DNA of 44,958 nucleotides from Bacteroidota bacterium (GTDB lineage Bacteria; Bacteroidota; Bacteroidia; NS11-12g; UBA955): NCBI GenBank assembly GCA_016868535.1, contig VGGQ01000004.1, positions 1 to 44,958 of the forward strand, read 5' to 3'. Shown piece by piece: positions 19,101 to 28,558 of this stretch (position 1 is its first letter; each line of letters starts with the position of its first letter). The notes under the pieces were generated by a model. It saw only the letters and a program-made list of their open reading frames with translations, ran no database searches and was not told where the DNA came from. The position numbers and the translations under genes were made by a program.

Positions 19101-19310
19101 TTTCCAGATGCCGCCGCTGGCTGCCCCGGCATACATAATATTGGTTTGTTTGTTTACCACCGCAATCGATGTAATACGTCCGCTCATGCCGGCCGGGCCG
19201 ATATTGCGAAAGCGAAAAACAGACAACTGGGTTGAGTCAGGGGTGTTTTGCGCTACTATATTCATGGCTGCGGTGCCCGCGCAAACAAGCAAAAATCGGA
19301 TGATTGACAT
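16188..19310 (-). CDS. secreted BNR/sortilin (VPS10)-like repeat protein, 'glycosyl hydrolase' annotation class
   Basis: Multiple S/T-x-D-x-G-x-T-W repeats (SDNGGTAWQ, LDAGKTWTF, TDGGKTWNR, EDGGRTWQ, RDAGKTWNN, KDFGKTWSR). Confidence 0.88.
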   Translation of the reverse strand: MSIIRFLLVCAGTAAMNIVAQNTPDSTQLSVFRFRNIGPAGMSGRITSIAVVNKQTNIMYAGAASGGIWKSDNGGTAWQPVFDKADVGSIGSLAIQQSNPAVVWAGTGEGNPRNSHNSGKGIYKSLDAGKTWTFMGLAATRTIHRIIIDPSNPDILYVAAMGSIWGPNEERGVYKTTDGGKTWNRMLFTNNLSGCAELVMDPSNPNKLFAAMWEYRRKPYHFNSGGPGSGLFMTIDGGKTWQKLGSKDGLPEGTLGRIGIGISASKTNRVYAIVESKTLDFYGSQDGGYTWNKVSSQENMGNRPFYYNEIYVDPKNENRIYSLWSQVARSEDGGRTWQILADWGRIHPDHHAFYIHPDNPNMLINGNDGGLNISYDGGEHWRFAENIPVGQFYHVNVDEDIPYHVYGGLQDNGSWRGPGYNWIQGGIRNSDWQELLFGDGFDVVPIPGESTTGYAMWQGGNVALYDLKSGRTQFIKPEHPNGQYLRYNWNAGIAIHPKNANGVYYGSQYLHKSLDRGRSWNIISRDLTTNDTSKMHQAQSGGLTIDATNAENHCTIIAIAPAESDTAVIWVGTDDGNIQLTRDAGKTWNNLSPKIPGLPKACCIPYIHVGLQNAGEAWVVANNYRNNDFTPYLFVTKDFGKTWSRMLVNSKVSGHCLSILPLPGFEQTVFLGTDHGLWISFNEGKDWRRYPGFPATPAQDMKYQKTEGDLVVGTFGRGIWILDDVKALGNLTKNNINSKNLSIINATHGYLANYLQPAGVRFGADAVYEAENKPFGSYITYHCSGTKNSKTGKWEKTKITGKVYDTTGKLIRTHKFSLDSAGIYRITWRLIADGFHFPSHRTPEEDATLPEGMRVAPGRYKLVLSHAKGADSTWVEVKETWQEKYDAGAEQVRKAMMERLKTSSEKAYKAYEGLKEAEKTLDIVLKTRYEDDSTIVRLKKLVEPIKDSIAILKDLFMLRADFRGYEDVSVRLNDQLGAAASGISSARIPGVNAETALQTAERETARITARVNTFFAKQWIAFRLTAEEAKPLLFKNLGGY

Positions 19311-19428
19311 AAGGCGTAAAATTACGTGTTTTTATTTTACGAAGAAAAGTGGGTCAGTCTGTATTTTTTGATGTTTCAACGAACATAAGCACAGGCGGTT
19401 TGTTATTATTGTTATTTTGCATACCTAA

Positions 19429-20730
19429 ATGTTCAAGAGTGCTCTCATCGGTTTCTTTATTGTTGCTTCTATTATCATTTTTATTGATATTTATGCTTGG
19501 CAGGGGGTTAAACTGCTCACAGCAGGCTGGTCTACAAAGGCAAAAAATGTTTTAAAGTGGAGTTATTGGGGCTGGACTGCTGCAGGGTTTTTCTTTTTCA
19601 TGTTTCTGCGGATGGGACTTTTTGAGGTGTCGCAAACCACAATGCGCATTATCAGCAGTGTGATGTTTGCGGTATTTTTTGCCAAAATATTCTGGTGCGT
19701 ATTTCTGCTGATTGATGATATTGCGCGGTTGTTTCGCTGGATATATGGTCGTTTTGAAGCCAAAACTGAGGCTGTTTCAAAGGAAGGCGGAATTACCCGT
19801 GTTAAATTTCTCAGCTGGATGGGTCTCGGGCTCGGTTCAGCTTTAATAGGCGGCAGCATCTGGGGCATTGCCAAAGGGGCGCACAATTACGTAGTGAGAA
19901 GAAAAACCCTGCAGATTAAGGGTTTACCGGTGGCTTTCGACAGGGTAAAGATTGTTCAGCTCAGCGATATTCACAGCGGCAGTTTCTGGAGTTATGATGC
20001 CATTAAGCGCGGTGTGGATATGGTTTTGGCCGAAAAGCCTGATGTGTTCTTCTTTACCGGTGATCTGGTGAATGACAAAGCGGAAGAAATAGAACCCTGG
20101 CTGGATTTGTTTGGGCAAATTGAGGCTCCGATGGGAAAATTCAGTATTCTAGGCAACCATGACTATGGCGATTACGTGCCATGGCCGGATTACGACCCCC
20201 TGCAGGCAAAATTTGATCAGAAAGAGAAAGGGTATTACCGCACACCCATGCAGCAGCGCAATCTGGATAAATTGTTCAGGTACCACAAAAAGATGGGCTG
20301 GGATTTATTGCTCAATGAACACAGAATGATTGAGAAAGACGGACAAAAACTGAGTGTTTTAGGTGTGGAAAACTGGAGTAACAAAGGCCGTTTTCCAAAA
20401 TATGGCAATCTGGATAAAGCGCTGAAAGGGACGGAAGGCACTATAAAATTATTACTTAGCCACGATCCCAGCCACTGGCGTGAACAGGTGGTGGGGCATC
20501 AGCCGGATATAGTAGTAACTTTTAGCGGACACACCCACGGTATGCAGTTTGGCGTTGATACGCGCTTTTACCGCTGGAGCCCTGTGAAGCTTATATACAA
20601 GGAATGGCTGGATTTATACTCGGAAGGCAATCAGCAATTGTATGTGAACCGTGGTTTCGGCTATCTTGGCTACCCCGGCAGGATTGGTGTGTTTCCGGAA
20701 ATTTCGGTATTTACCTTACTGTCTGCATAA
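19429..20730 (+). CDS. membrane-associated metallophosphoesterase (YaeI-like)
   Basis: VKIVQLSDIHSGSF, FFTGDLVND, ILGNHDYGDY, LLSHDPSHW, FSGHTHGMQ. Confidence 0.92.
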   Translation: MFKSALIGFFIVASIIIFIDIYAWQGVKLLTAGWSTKAKNVLKWSYWGWTAAGFFFFMFLRMGLFEVSQTTMRIISSVMFAVFFAKIFWCVFLLIDDIARLFRWIYGRFEAKTEAVSKEGGITRVKFLSWMGLGLGSALIGGSIWGIAKGAHNYVVRRKTLQIKGLPVAFDRVKIVQLSDIHSGSFWSYDAIKRGVDMVLAEKPDVFFFTGDLVNDKAEEIEPWLDLFGQIEAPMGKFSILGNHDYGDYVPWPDYDPLQAKFDQKEKGYYRTPMQQRNLDKLFRYHKKMGWDLLLNEHRMIEKDGQKLSVLGVENWSNKGRFPKYGNLDKALKGTEGTIKLLLSHDPSHWREQVVGHQPDIVVTFSGHTHGMQFGVDTRFYRWSPVKLIYKEWLDLYSEGNQQLYVNRGFGYLGYPGRIGVFPEISVFTLLSA

Positions 20731-20736
20731 GCTTTT

Positions 20737-21255
20737 ATGCAGTTGTTGTATTTTGCTGCCGTGCAATCCCGTTCAGGTAAACCCAAAACCCGTCCCACAC
20801 TGCAGCAGGCCAGGCTAAAAGCCGAAAAATACTGTGCCTATCAGGAGCGCAGCCAACTAGAGGTAAAAAACAAGCTGCTGAGAATGGGTTTGACGGTTAC
20901 TGAAACCAATGACACATTGGTTGAATTGGTTAGGGATAATTTTATTAACGAAGAAAGATTTGCATTTGCTTTTGCCAAGGGAAAATTAAAAGTTAAAAAA
21001 TGGGGTAGTCGTAAAATTGCGATGGCTTTGAAAAATAAGGGTATAACAGAAAGCCTTATAAAAAAGGTTTTAAAAGATTTAGACCCCCATCAATATATCA
21101 GTGAATTACGATTTAGTATTCAAAAAAAAGCAAAAACAATTAAAGAAAATGATCCATGGAAGCGGGCCGGTAAATTAAAGCAATATTTAATTGGGAGAGG
21201 ATTTGAGCCGGAACTGGTTTTTAGGGAAGTGGATGCGTATATGGAAGAGAATTAA
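20737..21255 (+). CDS. recX: regulatory protein RecX
   Basis: AEKYCAYQERSQLEVKNKLLRMG...LVRDNFINEERFAFAFAKGKLKVKKWGSRKIAMALKNKGI. Confidence 0.88.
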   Translation: MQLLYFAAVQSRSGKPKTRPTLQQARLKAEKYCAYQERSQLEVKNKLLRMGLTVTETNDTLVELVRDNFINEERFAFAFAKGKLKVKKWGSRKIAMALKNKGITESLIKKVLKDLDPHQYISELRFSIQKKAKTIKENDPWKRAGKLKQYLIGRGFEPELVFREVDAYMEEN

Positions 21256-21256
21256 A

Positions 21257-21388
21257 TCAGCACCCACAAAACAGCCACTGCCCAAGCATATTGCTGAACG
21301 ATTTATCTAGCAACCATAAAACACCGGGTACAAACACAACGAAGAAACAAGTGAGTATTACGCCTAGTAAAACCCAGTGCCGAAGCAT
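21257..21388 (-). CDS. 43-aa predicted membrane microprotein, stop/start overlap with upstream ACMSD-like gene
   Basis: [46 protein letters not shown] shares bases with the upstream TAA (TAATG). Not in supplied ORF track. Confidence 0.6.
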   Translation of the reverse strand: MLRHWVLLGVILTCFFVVFVPGVLWLLDKSFSNMLGQWLFCGC

Positions 21389-22419
21389 TACAGAAACAGC
21401 TTTTTATCAAGCCCCAGCCATTCCATGGCGCTCTCGCCCAGCATAATTTGCTTGGTGACATCGGTAATACTGAGCGAACGGATGAGCTCTCCGGGGATAT
21501 CTTCACCAAGCGGGTAGGGGTAATCGGTTCCCATGCAGATGCGGTTTGGTCCCATCAGTTCCATCAGGTATTCCAGCATGTGTGCATCGTGGGTAAGGCT
21601 GTCTACCCAAAATTGCCCCAGGTATTTAGCAGGGTCGTGAGGATTGTCAACAGCCACCAGATCCGGTCTGCAGCGCCAGCCATGCTGAATTCGCCCGAAG
21701 GTTCCAGGAAATGCACCACCACCATGTGCAAATGCAACCCTCAATTTTGGCAGTCTTTCAAAAATTCCTCCAAAAATCATACAACTCATGGCCAGTGCGG
21801 TTTCGGCTGGCATGCCCACTAGCCAGGGAAGCCAGTATCTTGGCATTTTGGTTTTGGCCATCCACCACCAGGGGTGCACAAACAAAGCCATATTCATATC
21901 CTGCATAGCCTCAAATATGGGAAAAAGTTCCGGCTGATTGAGGTTCCAGTCATTGATATGCGAGCCAATCTGTATGCCTTTCAGTCCGATGGCTTTGCAT
22001 CTCTCCAGTTCCTGAATAGCCAAACTCGCATGTTGCATGGGCAGTGTGCCAAGCCCCACAAAACGTTTTGGGTAGCTTTCAACAATTCCGGCAATATGGT
22101 CATTGAGGAATTTGGTAATTTCCAGAGTGTCTTTGGGTTCTGCCCAGTAGCTGAACATTACAGGGATGGTACTTAGCACTTGCACATCTACAGGGTATGC
22201 GTGTGCATCACATTCATGTATGCGTTGCGCGGGATCCCAGTTGTTGCTCTCAATTTCCCTGAACAATTCCCCGTCCATCATCATGCGGGCACAGCAGGGC
22301 TTGTGGTGCTGCAGGCTGATGAATTCACCATATCCAAATTTTGATTTCCAGTCGGGCAGATGCTCCGGGATGATATGGGTATGAATATCAACCGTAAAAA
22401 ATAGCGACGGGTTGTCCAT
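21388..22419 (-). CDS. amidohydrolase 2 family, ACMSD-like (aminocarboxymuconate-semialdehyde decarboxylase)
   Basis: [99 protein letters not shown]. Confidence 0.85.
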   Translation of the reverse strand: MDNPSLFFTVDIHTHIIPEHLPDWKSKFGYGEFISLQHHKPCCARMMMDGELFREIESNNWDPAQRIHECDAHAYPVDVQVLSTIPVMFSYWAEPKDTLEITKFLNDHIAGIVESYPKRFVGLGTLPMQHASLAIQELERCKAIGLKGIQIGSHINDWNLNQPELFPIFEAMQDMNMALFVHPWWWMAKTKMPRYWLPWLVGMPAETALAMSCMIFGGIFERLPKLRVAFAHGGGAFPGTFGRIQHGWRCRPDLVAVDNPHDPAKYLGQFWVDSLTHDAHMLEYLMELMGPNRICMGTDYPYPLGEDIPGELIRSLSITDVTKQIMLGESAMEWLGLDKKLFL

Positions 22420-22427
22420 GGGTCTTG

Positions 22428-22435
22428 CAAAAATA
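22428..22435 (-). promoter_or_regulatory. TAnnTTTG -7 element 8 nt before ACMSD-like ATG
   Basis: TATTTTTG-CAAGACCC-ATG on the minus strand. Confidence 0.4.
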
Positions 22436-22590
22436 GGCGATTGATTAAACTTCCCGTAATTTGATTTTTACCGTCATGATCCCAACTATTTGATGAAATG
22501 CCTATATTTTATTTGCGCTAAAATCTTATTTTTGCACGCTATACTGAGTCAGATAGTCTCTGAAAAAGAGGTCAGGCACACAGGGTATAC

Positions 22591-23925
22591 ATGAAGCACC
22601 GAAGAATAGATTTTTCAGCCGCCGTAAGCCTGGTGGTGGCAAATATGGTAGGTACAGGTGTGTTTACGGGCCTCGGTTTTCAGCTCCTCGACCATTCCCA
22701 AGCATTTACCATCATGGCCTTGTGGTTCATCGGTGGCATTATGGCTTTGCTGGGGGCAGTGTGTTATGCCGAGCTGGCAACCCGCTTACCCCAGGATGGT
22801 GGAGAATATCATTTTCTTTCCAAAGTATACCATCCCGCCTTGGGATTTATGGCCGGTTTTGTGAGTGCTACCGTAGGCTTTAGCGCGCCCATCGCTTTGG
22901 CCGCCGCATCACTTGGTACCTATGCACATGGTGTTTTTGATTCGCTGGAACCGGCCTCGGTGGGCACTGTTGTTATCCTCGGAATCGCCGCCATACACGC
23001 CACCAACCTGAGTGCAGGTATGCAGTTTCAGAAAATTTTTACATTGATTAAAATATTGCTGATTGCCGTGTTCGTAATAGCCGGTATTTTTCATGGCAAT
23101 ACACAAGGCATATCATTTGCATTTGGCGAGAACAGCTCCGCCGAAATTATGACGGCCGGTTTTGCCCTTAATCTGGTTTATGTCAGCTATGCCTACAGTG
23201 GCTGGAACGCCAGTACATACCTGGCCGGAGAAATTCAGCAGCCCGAAAAAAATATAAACCGTTCCATTATCTGGGGAACCCTGCTGGTGATGCTGTTATA
23301 TGTGTCGCTCAATGCCGTATTTATAGCTTCTGCACCTATGCCCGAAATGATGGTGGAAACGGAGGGACCACTGAAATTTCAACCCAAAGATGTAGGAATT
23401 GTTAGCGCAGGCTACATTTTCGGTACCTGGGGCGGTAAGGTAATGGGCGGTGTAATTTGCCTTTTGCTGGTTAGCACCATCAGTGCCATGATAATTGCAG
23501 GACCCCGCGTAATTCAACCCATGTTTGGTAAAATATCTGCCCTCAAACCTTTGTCAGTCACAACCGAAAAAGGCAATCCTGTAGCGGCTATAGTGTTTCA
23601 AACCCTGCTGGCATTGATTATTTTGTGGACTGCCTCATTTGAAGATATCATGCAGTATATTGGTTTTACCCTTACGCTTTTTACAACCCTTACCGTGGCA
23701 GGCGTAATTGTTTATCGCATCAAATATGGGAAACCCGAGGGTTACAGAGCACTCGGCTACCCGTTCTCTCCCATAATTTTTATTGCCGCCAACCTCTGGG
23801 TTTGTTATTCTCAGGTTACCGATAAGACTACTCAGTCCATTATCGGTCTTGCCACCGCACTGGCAGGCGTGATGCTGTATTTTATCAGCACGGATAAAAA
23901 TAATGCACAAGTCAGTTACGAATAA
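22591..23925 (+). CDS. APC-family amino acid permease
   Basis: AVSLVVANMVGTGVFTGLGFQL; CYAELATRLPQDGGEYHFLSKVY; SGWNASTYLAGEIQQPEKNINRSI. Confidence 0.92.
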   Translation: MKHRRIDFSAAVSLVVANMVGTGVFTGLGFQLLDHSQAFTIMALWFIGGIMALLGAVCYAELATRLPQDGGEYHFLSKVYHPALGFMAGFVSATVGFSAPIALAAASLGTYAHGVFDSLEPASVGTVVILGIAAIHATNLSAGMQFQKIFTLIKILLIAVFVIAGIFHGNTQGISFAFGENSSAEIMTAGFALNLVYVSYAYSGWNASTYLAGEIQQPEKNINRSIIWGTLLVMLLYVSLNAVFIASAPMPEMMVETEGPLKFQPKDVGIVSAGYIFGTWGGKVMGGVICLLLVSTISAMIIAGPRVIQPMFGKISALKPLSVTTEKGNPVAAIVFQTLLALIILWTASFEDIMQYIGFTLTLFTTLTVAGVIVYRIKYGKPEGYRALGYPFSPIIFIAANLWVCYSQVTDKTTQSIIGLATALAGVMLYFISTDKNNAQVSYE

Positions 23926-23927
23926 AA

Positions 23928-25115
23928 ATGAAAATATTCCTGATACTTTCTCTGTCCCTAACCACCCTGACATTTCTGTCCTGCGGAAGCTCTACTGAAA
24001 AAGCTGGACTGCAGAAAGACACTGCAAATTCCGATACAGTGCGGGCAAAAGTTCAGACACCGCAATTTGACCACAAATTCAATGATTATGCCCGCTTTAT
24101 TGCAGGTCTCGCCTCAAATGCAGGCAGCAGCATGTCGAAATATGACAGTGTCAGACAGGTGAAAGAGCATGCCATTCAGTTTGGTAAACGCTGGGATGAG
24201 ATGGACAAAAACCGTCTGAGTCCGATGCGCAAATGGGCAAAAGAAGAGCTGCATCCCAAAGTGGATGAAAATCTGAATACATTTTATCCTTTCTCCGGCC
24301 CCGATTTTCTGCATGTGGTGCAGTTTTACCCGAATAGCAAGAAATACCTTTTCCTGGCCAATGAGATGGTGGGTAATGTTCCGGAGTTTGAAAAAATGAA
24401 CCAGGCTCAGGTATTAAACTACCTTAATAGTATCGAAAAAGCCCTCGGCGATATTTTCCGCAGGAGCTATTTTATTACCAGCTATATGGGCAGCCAGATT
24501 CCGGCAGTGAAAGGGGTTATTCCCGTATTTATGGTTTTCTTTGCCCGCACCGGACACGAGATTATGAACGTGGAACCCATTACCATAGATACTGCTGGCA
24601 ATACGGTGCCACGCAGTCAAAACCCGAAAGGGGTCAGTGGAGTGCGCTTTACTTTTTGTCCCGAAGGCAAATACGATGATGTGAGGACTATGGAATATTT
24701 CAACACAGATTTAAGCAATGTCGGTACCAGCGGCAAAGGAGGCCTCAAGGCACGCCCTGAAATGGTGAAATACGCAGAGGCTTTTGGCAAAGCCAATACC
24801 TTCGTAAAAGCCGCCAGCTATTTGTTGCACTACAAAACTTTCAGCACCATAAAAGACCTTACACAGGCCAAATCAGTTAGTTTGCTGCAGGATGATACCG
24901 GTATTCCCTATCGTTTTCTGGCGAAGGATTTTAGCTATTCCCTTTACGGAAAATATACCATACCTGTTAAGAATTTCAGTGCCACAGGACATTATCAGAA
25001 AGATCTGGCCAAGTTGTATGCAGACAGTACCAAGGTTAAATCAATGCCTTTCAGTCTTGGCTACCACTGGCAGGATCAAAACCAGAATTACATGCTCTTT
25101 GTTAGAAAACCCTGA
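23928..25115 (+). CDS. lipoprotein of unknown function
   Basis: MKIFLILSLSLTTLTFLSCGSSTEKA; closely follows permease gene. Confidence 0.7.
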   Translation: MKIFLILSLSLTTLTFLSCGSSTEKAGLQKDTANSDTVRAKVQTPQFDHKFNDYARFIAGLASNAGSSMSKYDSVRQVKEHAIQFGKRWDEMDKNRLSPMRKWAKEELHPKVDENLNTFYPFSGPDFLHVVQFYPNSKKYLFLANEMVGNVPEFEKMNQAQVLNYLNSIEKALGDIFRRSYFITSYMGSQIPAVKGVIPVFMVFFARTGHEIMNVEPITIDTAGNTVPRSQNPKGVSGVRFTFCPEGKYDDVRTMEYFNTDLSNVGTSGKGGLKARPEMVKYAEAFGKANTFVKAASYLLHYKTFSTIKDLTQAKSVSLLQDDTGIPYRFLAKDFSYSLYGKYTIPVKNFSATGHYQKDLAKLYADSTKVKSMPFSLGYHWQDQNQNYMLFVRKP

Positions 25116-25127
25116 TTTTTTTGTAAA

Positions 25128-26405
25128 TTGGTTGGCAAATTGAGGCGATTGAAAGCGGTTGTATGTGCCATAGTTTCTGTAGTATGTTCTCTTTTGGGGG
25201 CTCAGTCCGAATTTGCCCCCGCCGATTCAAAGAGGCTTGATAATTTATTCAAAACCAAAGGCAGTGCACTTTTCAAACAAGTAATTCAACAACCGGAAAA
25301 ATACCGGTATCAAATCATTTACTCGCAAATAGACAGAGACCGCAAGGGACTGCCTCTGATCAAAACCCATTATTACCATTTTGATAAAAGCCGTTATTTC
25401 TATCCTGCAAGTTTGGTAAAGTTTCCCGCATCGCTGCTGGCTTTGCAAAAGCTTACTACGCTGAAATCGTTGGGTGTTGAACCTGAAACTCCTGTTGTAT
25501 TTGACAGTGCCTGGCATTGCCAGACCCGCAGCGGCAGAGATGAATCACAAATTTCGGGCTGGCCCAGTTTGGATGCTTTTGTAAAAAAAATGATGCTGGT
25601 GAGTGATAATGAATCCTACAACAGAACCTATGAATTTCTGGGGTATGATTATATCGCCGATAACCTGACTTTAAAAGGCTATAACGACACCCGCATTATA
25701 CAGCGGTTCGAATTTTCCTGTGATACATTAAGTGCTTACATAACCAATCCCGTGAGTTTCTTTCAGGGGGCTGATACCCTTTATCATCAGGCGTCGCTAA
25801 CCGCCCTTAAGCGGCTAAAAAATCCCTACGGAGATGTATATATGGGTAGTCGGTATTTCGATGCTTTGGGCAACTTATACCCCTTTCCGCGTTCTTTTTT
25901 GTTTAATAATTACCTTCCGGCAGATGAACTGCACCGCATGTTGTTGTCGTTTTATTTGCCTGAGGCTGTGCCTGAAAAAATGCGCTGGGATATGGATGCA
26001 GGCTATGCCGGTCTGCTGAAAAAGTATATGGGAATGTGGCCTCGCGAATCTCGCAACCCGTCTTACGACTATGCCGATAATTATAAGAAATACTTATTGA
26101 TAGGGAGCGGCAATAAACTGCCCGACTCCTCAGATATTCGCATTTTCAATGTGGTGGGAAGGGCGTTCGGGTTGCTGGCAGATTGTGCCTACATTGTCGA
26201 TTTCAAAAACAATGTGGAGTTTTGCGTTACGGCAGTTGTTTATTGTAATGAAGAAGATGTGCTGAACAGCGACCGCTATCAGTACGTCTCCGTTGGTTTG
26301 CCTTTTCTCACAGAACTGGGGCAGCTTTTGTACAGGGAAGAGCTGCAAAGAGAAAAACGATATCCTTATTCCAATTCCGGTTTAAAGGAATTGTACGCTA
26401 AATAG
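25128..26405 (+). CDS. serine hydrolase / class A beta-lactamase-like
   Basis: RYFYPASLVKFPASLLALQKL (SxxK) and KMMLVSDNESYNRTYEFLG (SDN-like). Confidence 0.7.
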   Translation: MVGKLRRLKAVVCAIVSVVCSLLGAQSEFAPADSKRLDNLFKTKGSALFKQVIQQPEKYRYQIIYSQIDRDRKGLPLIKTHYYHFDKSRYFYPASLVKFPASLLALQKLTTLKSLGVEPETPVVFDSAWHCQTRSGRDESQISGWPSLDAFVKKMMLVSDNESYNRTYEFLGYDYIADNLTLKGYNDTRIIQRFEFSCDTLSAYITNPVSFFQGADTLYHQASLTALKRLKNPYGDVYMGSRYFDALGNLYPFPRSFLFNNYLPADELHRMLLSFYLPEAVPEKMRWDMDAGYAGLLKKYMGMWPRESRNPSYDYADNYKKYLLIGSGNKLPDSSDIRIFNVVGRAFGLLADCAYIVDFKNNVEFCVTAVVYCNEEDVLNSDRYQYVSVGLPFLTELGQLLYREELQREKRYPYSNSGLKELYAK

Positions 26406-26438
26406 GCGATTCCGGGCCCATGGTATTACCTTTGTAAT

Positions 26439-26906
26439 ATGTTGTTGCACGATCTTTATCAGGCTGTGGAAAAAGCCATTCACGATATGGGTATTCATCC
26501 AGAAGAAACCCGGGGTGAAGAAGCCGGTCAGTGGACGTTGCTAAGGGAAGAAATGCACGTATATCTTGATGCATGGGAAAATTCTGAATCCAACCCCTGG
26601 AATTACTTTGTTTTTGAAAAAGATAAGACTGTGTTTCAAATATCAGTTCCTTTTTGCTATGCGCCAACATTGAAGCGCGATGAGTTCCTTCAGGAAATGT
26701 TGGTTGTAAATCTTAACCTGATGTATGGGAAATTTACGTTCAACGAAAAAGATAATGTTACGGCATTGGTTTATCGGGTTCCCGGAATATCATTTCAAAC
26801 CTCTGATTTAAAGACAGTGGTAGACAGCCTTTGCTATTATGCAGAAATGGCTTATCACGTTTTAAAAGATGAATTCAATCTGAAACGGGTACTGGCAGAA
26901 TCCTGA
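26439..26906 (+). CDS. YbjN/CesT-like small protein
   Basis: 155 aa acidic alpha/beta pattern; FISFQTSDLKTVVDSLCYYAEMAYH-type C-terminal region; weak family recognition. Confidence 0.45.
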   Translation: MLLHDLYQAVEKAIHDMGIHPEETRGEEAGQWTLLREEMHVYLDAWENSESNPWNYFVFEKDKTVFQISVPFCYAPTLKRDEFLQEMLVVNLNLMYGKFTFNEKDNVTALVYRVPGISFQTSDLKTVVDSLCYYAEMAYHVLKDEFNLKRVLAES

Positions 26907-27770
26907 TTAACGGATGGCTCCTTGGCTAGCCTGACGAAGCTCCTGAAGAGTTTTCGCAGCAAGGTAAAAATTCGGATCGGCTTTTAAGGCATCTTTCAAG
27001 GTATTGGCCATTGGCTGATATTGCTGTTTGACCTGCTGTACCATGGCTTTCAAATACAAAAAGGATGATTTAATTGCCAGATTCTCCTGTATTTGCTCTT
27101 GTAGATGGTGTAAGCGGACTTTTCTGGTAGCCGGAATATCAGCTTTGAGCGTTTGCTGTATAGCCGCTTCGGCACCTTTGACATTTCCGCGGGCTATCTC
27201 AATGTAAAGTTCATACCAGCGATAGGTGTAATCGCCGGTTTCTTTATACAATTGCCTAAAAGCCTCAACTGCACCGGTGTCATCCTGCTCTATGAGTAAA
27301 ATACGGGCTTTCATTTCGCGCAGGTAGAGGTTGTCTTTGTTGATGGCAAGGCCTTTGTTAATCATGTAGTTTACCAGCGAAGTGCTGCGGACCAGATCCA
27401 TTGGGTTGCCATAGAAGTAATAATAAAAAGCCAGTGAATCATAGGCCCATGGATATGCGGTTGGTTCTTCCGTAATCAGCAGTTGCAGACTTTGGGTAGC
27501 AGTTTTCATTTCGCGGAGCAATACCGCTTTCTCATATCCGTCTATCAGGTGTGAAACATATTGTATTTTCCATTGCGCTTGCATTCTGAGAGAGTCTTTC
27601 AGAATGCCGATTTCCCGTGTTTGCTTCTGCAGGGTTTCGTTAATTTTAGCCACCTCGGTATCCCGGCTAATTCTTTCGGTTCTGAGAACCTCATCCAGTT
27701 GCTTTTTGGAAATGCAACCGCCCATCAACAATACAGAGCAAAAGATTGGAAACAGACGCAACTTCATCAT
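26907..27770 (-). CDS. TPR-like lipoprotein (paralogue of next gene)
   Basis: SVLLMGGCISKK lipobox; YPWAYDSLAFYYYFYGN; ADPNFYLAAKTLQEL. Confidence 0.65.
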   Translation of the reverse strand: MMKLRLFPIFCSVLLMGGCISKKQLDEVLRTERISRDTEVAKINETLQKQTREIGILKDSLRMQAQWKIQYVSHLIDGYEKAVLLREMKTATQSLQLLITEEPTAYPWAYDSLAFYYYFYGNPMDLVRSTSLVNYMINKGLAINKDNLYLREMKARILLIEQDDTGAVEAFRQLYKETGDYTYRWYELYIEIARGNVKGAEAAIQQTLKADIPATRKVRLHHLQEQIQENLAIKSSFLYLKAMVQQVKQQYQPMANTLKDALKADPNFYLAAKTLQELRQASQGAIR

Positions 27771-28492
27771 TTGGGAGTGCCTTTACCAGCAGCGTTCTGC
27801 TGCATTTCATAAATGCCTTTCTTGGCCAGATAAAAGTTGGGAGAATAATCAAGGCATTTGCCCAGCATTTCAGCTGCACCGATAAAATTCCCCTGATTGT
27901 TTTTCATCAAGGCATCAAAGAATAGAAACGCCGCTCTGGCGTCTACAGATTCCTGCATTGCAACCTCAGGATGCGTAAATCTTACCTTTTTGGCTGCTGC
28001 ATCAGGCTGGCTTAAAACCAATTTGATTGCGGAATCGCATTTATCGAACCTGCCTGTGGCAAGATTAAGAAAAGTGATTTCCCAAAGATATGTGTAGTCT
28101 TTGTTCTTGCTCCATAGGGCGGTGAAAATTTCCATTGCCAGACTGTCTTTGCCCTGGCTTAGCAAAAGCTTGCCTTTCAATTCCTGTAAAAATTCATTTT
28201 CCGGATTGGACGCAAGGCCCTTTTCGCAATAATGTAAGGCGGTTGTCGGGTTTTTAACCAGCCCCGGAATATTCATGTAGAAAAAGTGATAAAAAGCCAG
28301 CGAATCGATAGCCCATGGATACCGGGCAGAGTCTTCCGTGGCAATGAGAGACAACGCTGTAATGGCCGTCTGATAATCCTGTGCTTCCCTTGCACCGGTA
28401 AATAAGCGGTAATTTCGGGTTTCTTTGCTTCCCGGATTGTTACAGGCAAGAAGCAGCGAAATGCTTGCCAGAATTGTCATGATATAGCGCAT
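27767..28492 (-). CDS. TPR-like lipoprotein (paralogue of previous gene)
   Basis: SISLLLACNNPG lipobox; YPWAIDSLAFYHFFYMN; YSPNFYLAKKGIYEM; overlaps the next gene by 4 nt. Confidence 0.65.
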   Translation of the reverse strand: MRYIMTILASISLLLACNNPGSKETRNYRLFTGAREAQDYQTAITALSLIATEDSARYPWAIDSLAFYHFFYMNIPGLVKNPTTALHYCEKGLASNPENEFLQELKGKLLLSQGKDSLAMEIFTALWSKNKDYTYLWEITFLNLATGRFDKCDSAIKLVLSQPDAAAKKVRFTHPEVAMQESVDARAAFLFFDALMKNNQGNFIGAAEMLGKCLDYSPNFYLAKKGIYEMQQNAAGKGTPK

Positions 28493-28558
28493 AATTTAGA
28501 TACTGTTCTAAAGAAGGCAAATGTACTATTTCTGTAGTGTAGCTCCATACATTCGGGT

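Noticed and set aside
16188-19310. Bona fide sialidase/glycosidase activity
   Set aside because: BNR/sortilin-type repeats are evident but no catalytic glycosidase signature could be identified by eye.
18946-19371. 141-aa and other plus-strand ORFs across the BNR-repeat gene
   Set aside because: Shadow ORFs created by the biased codon content of the repeats.
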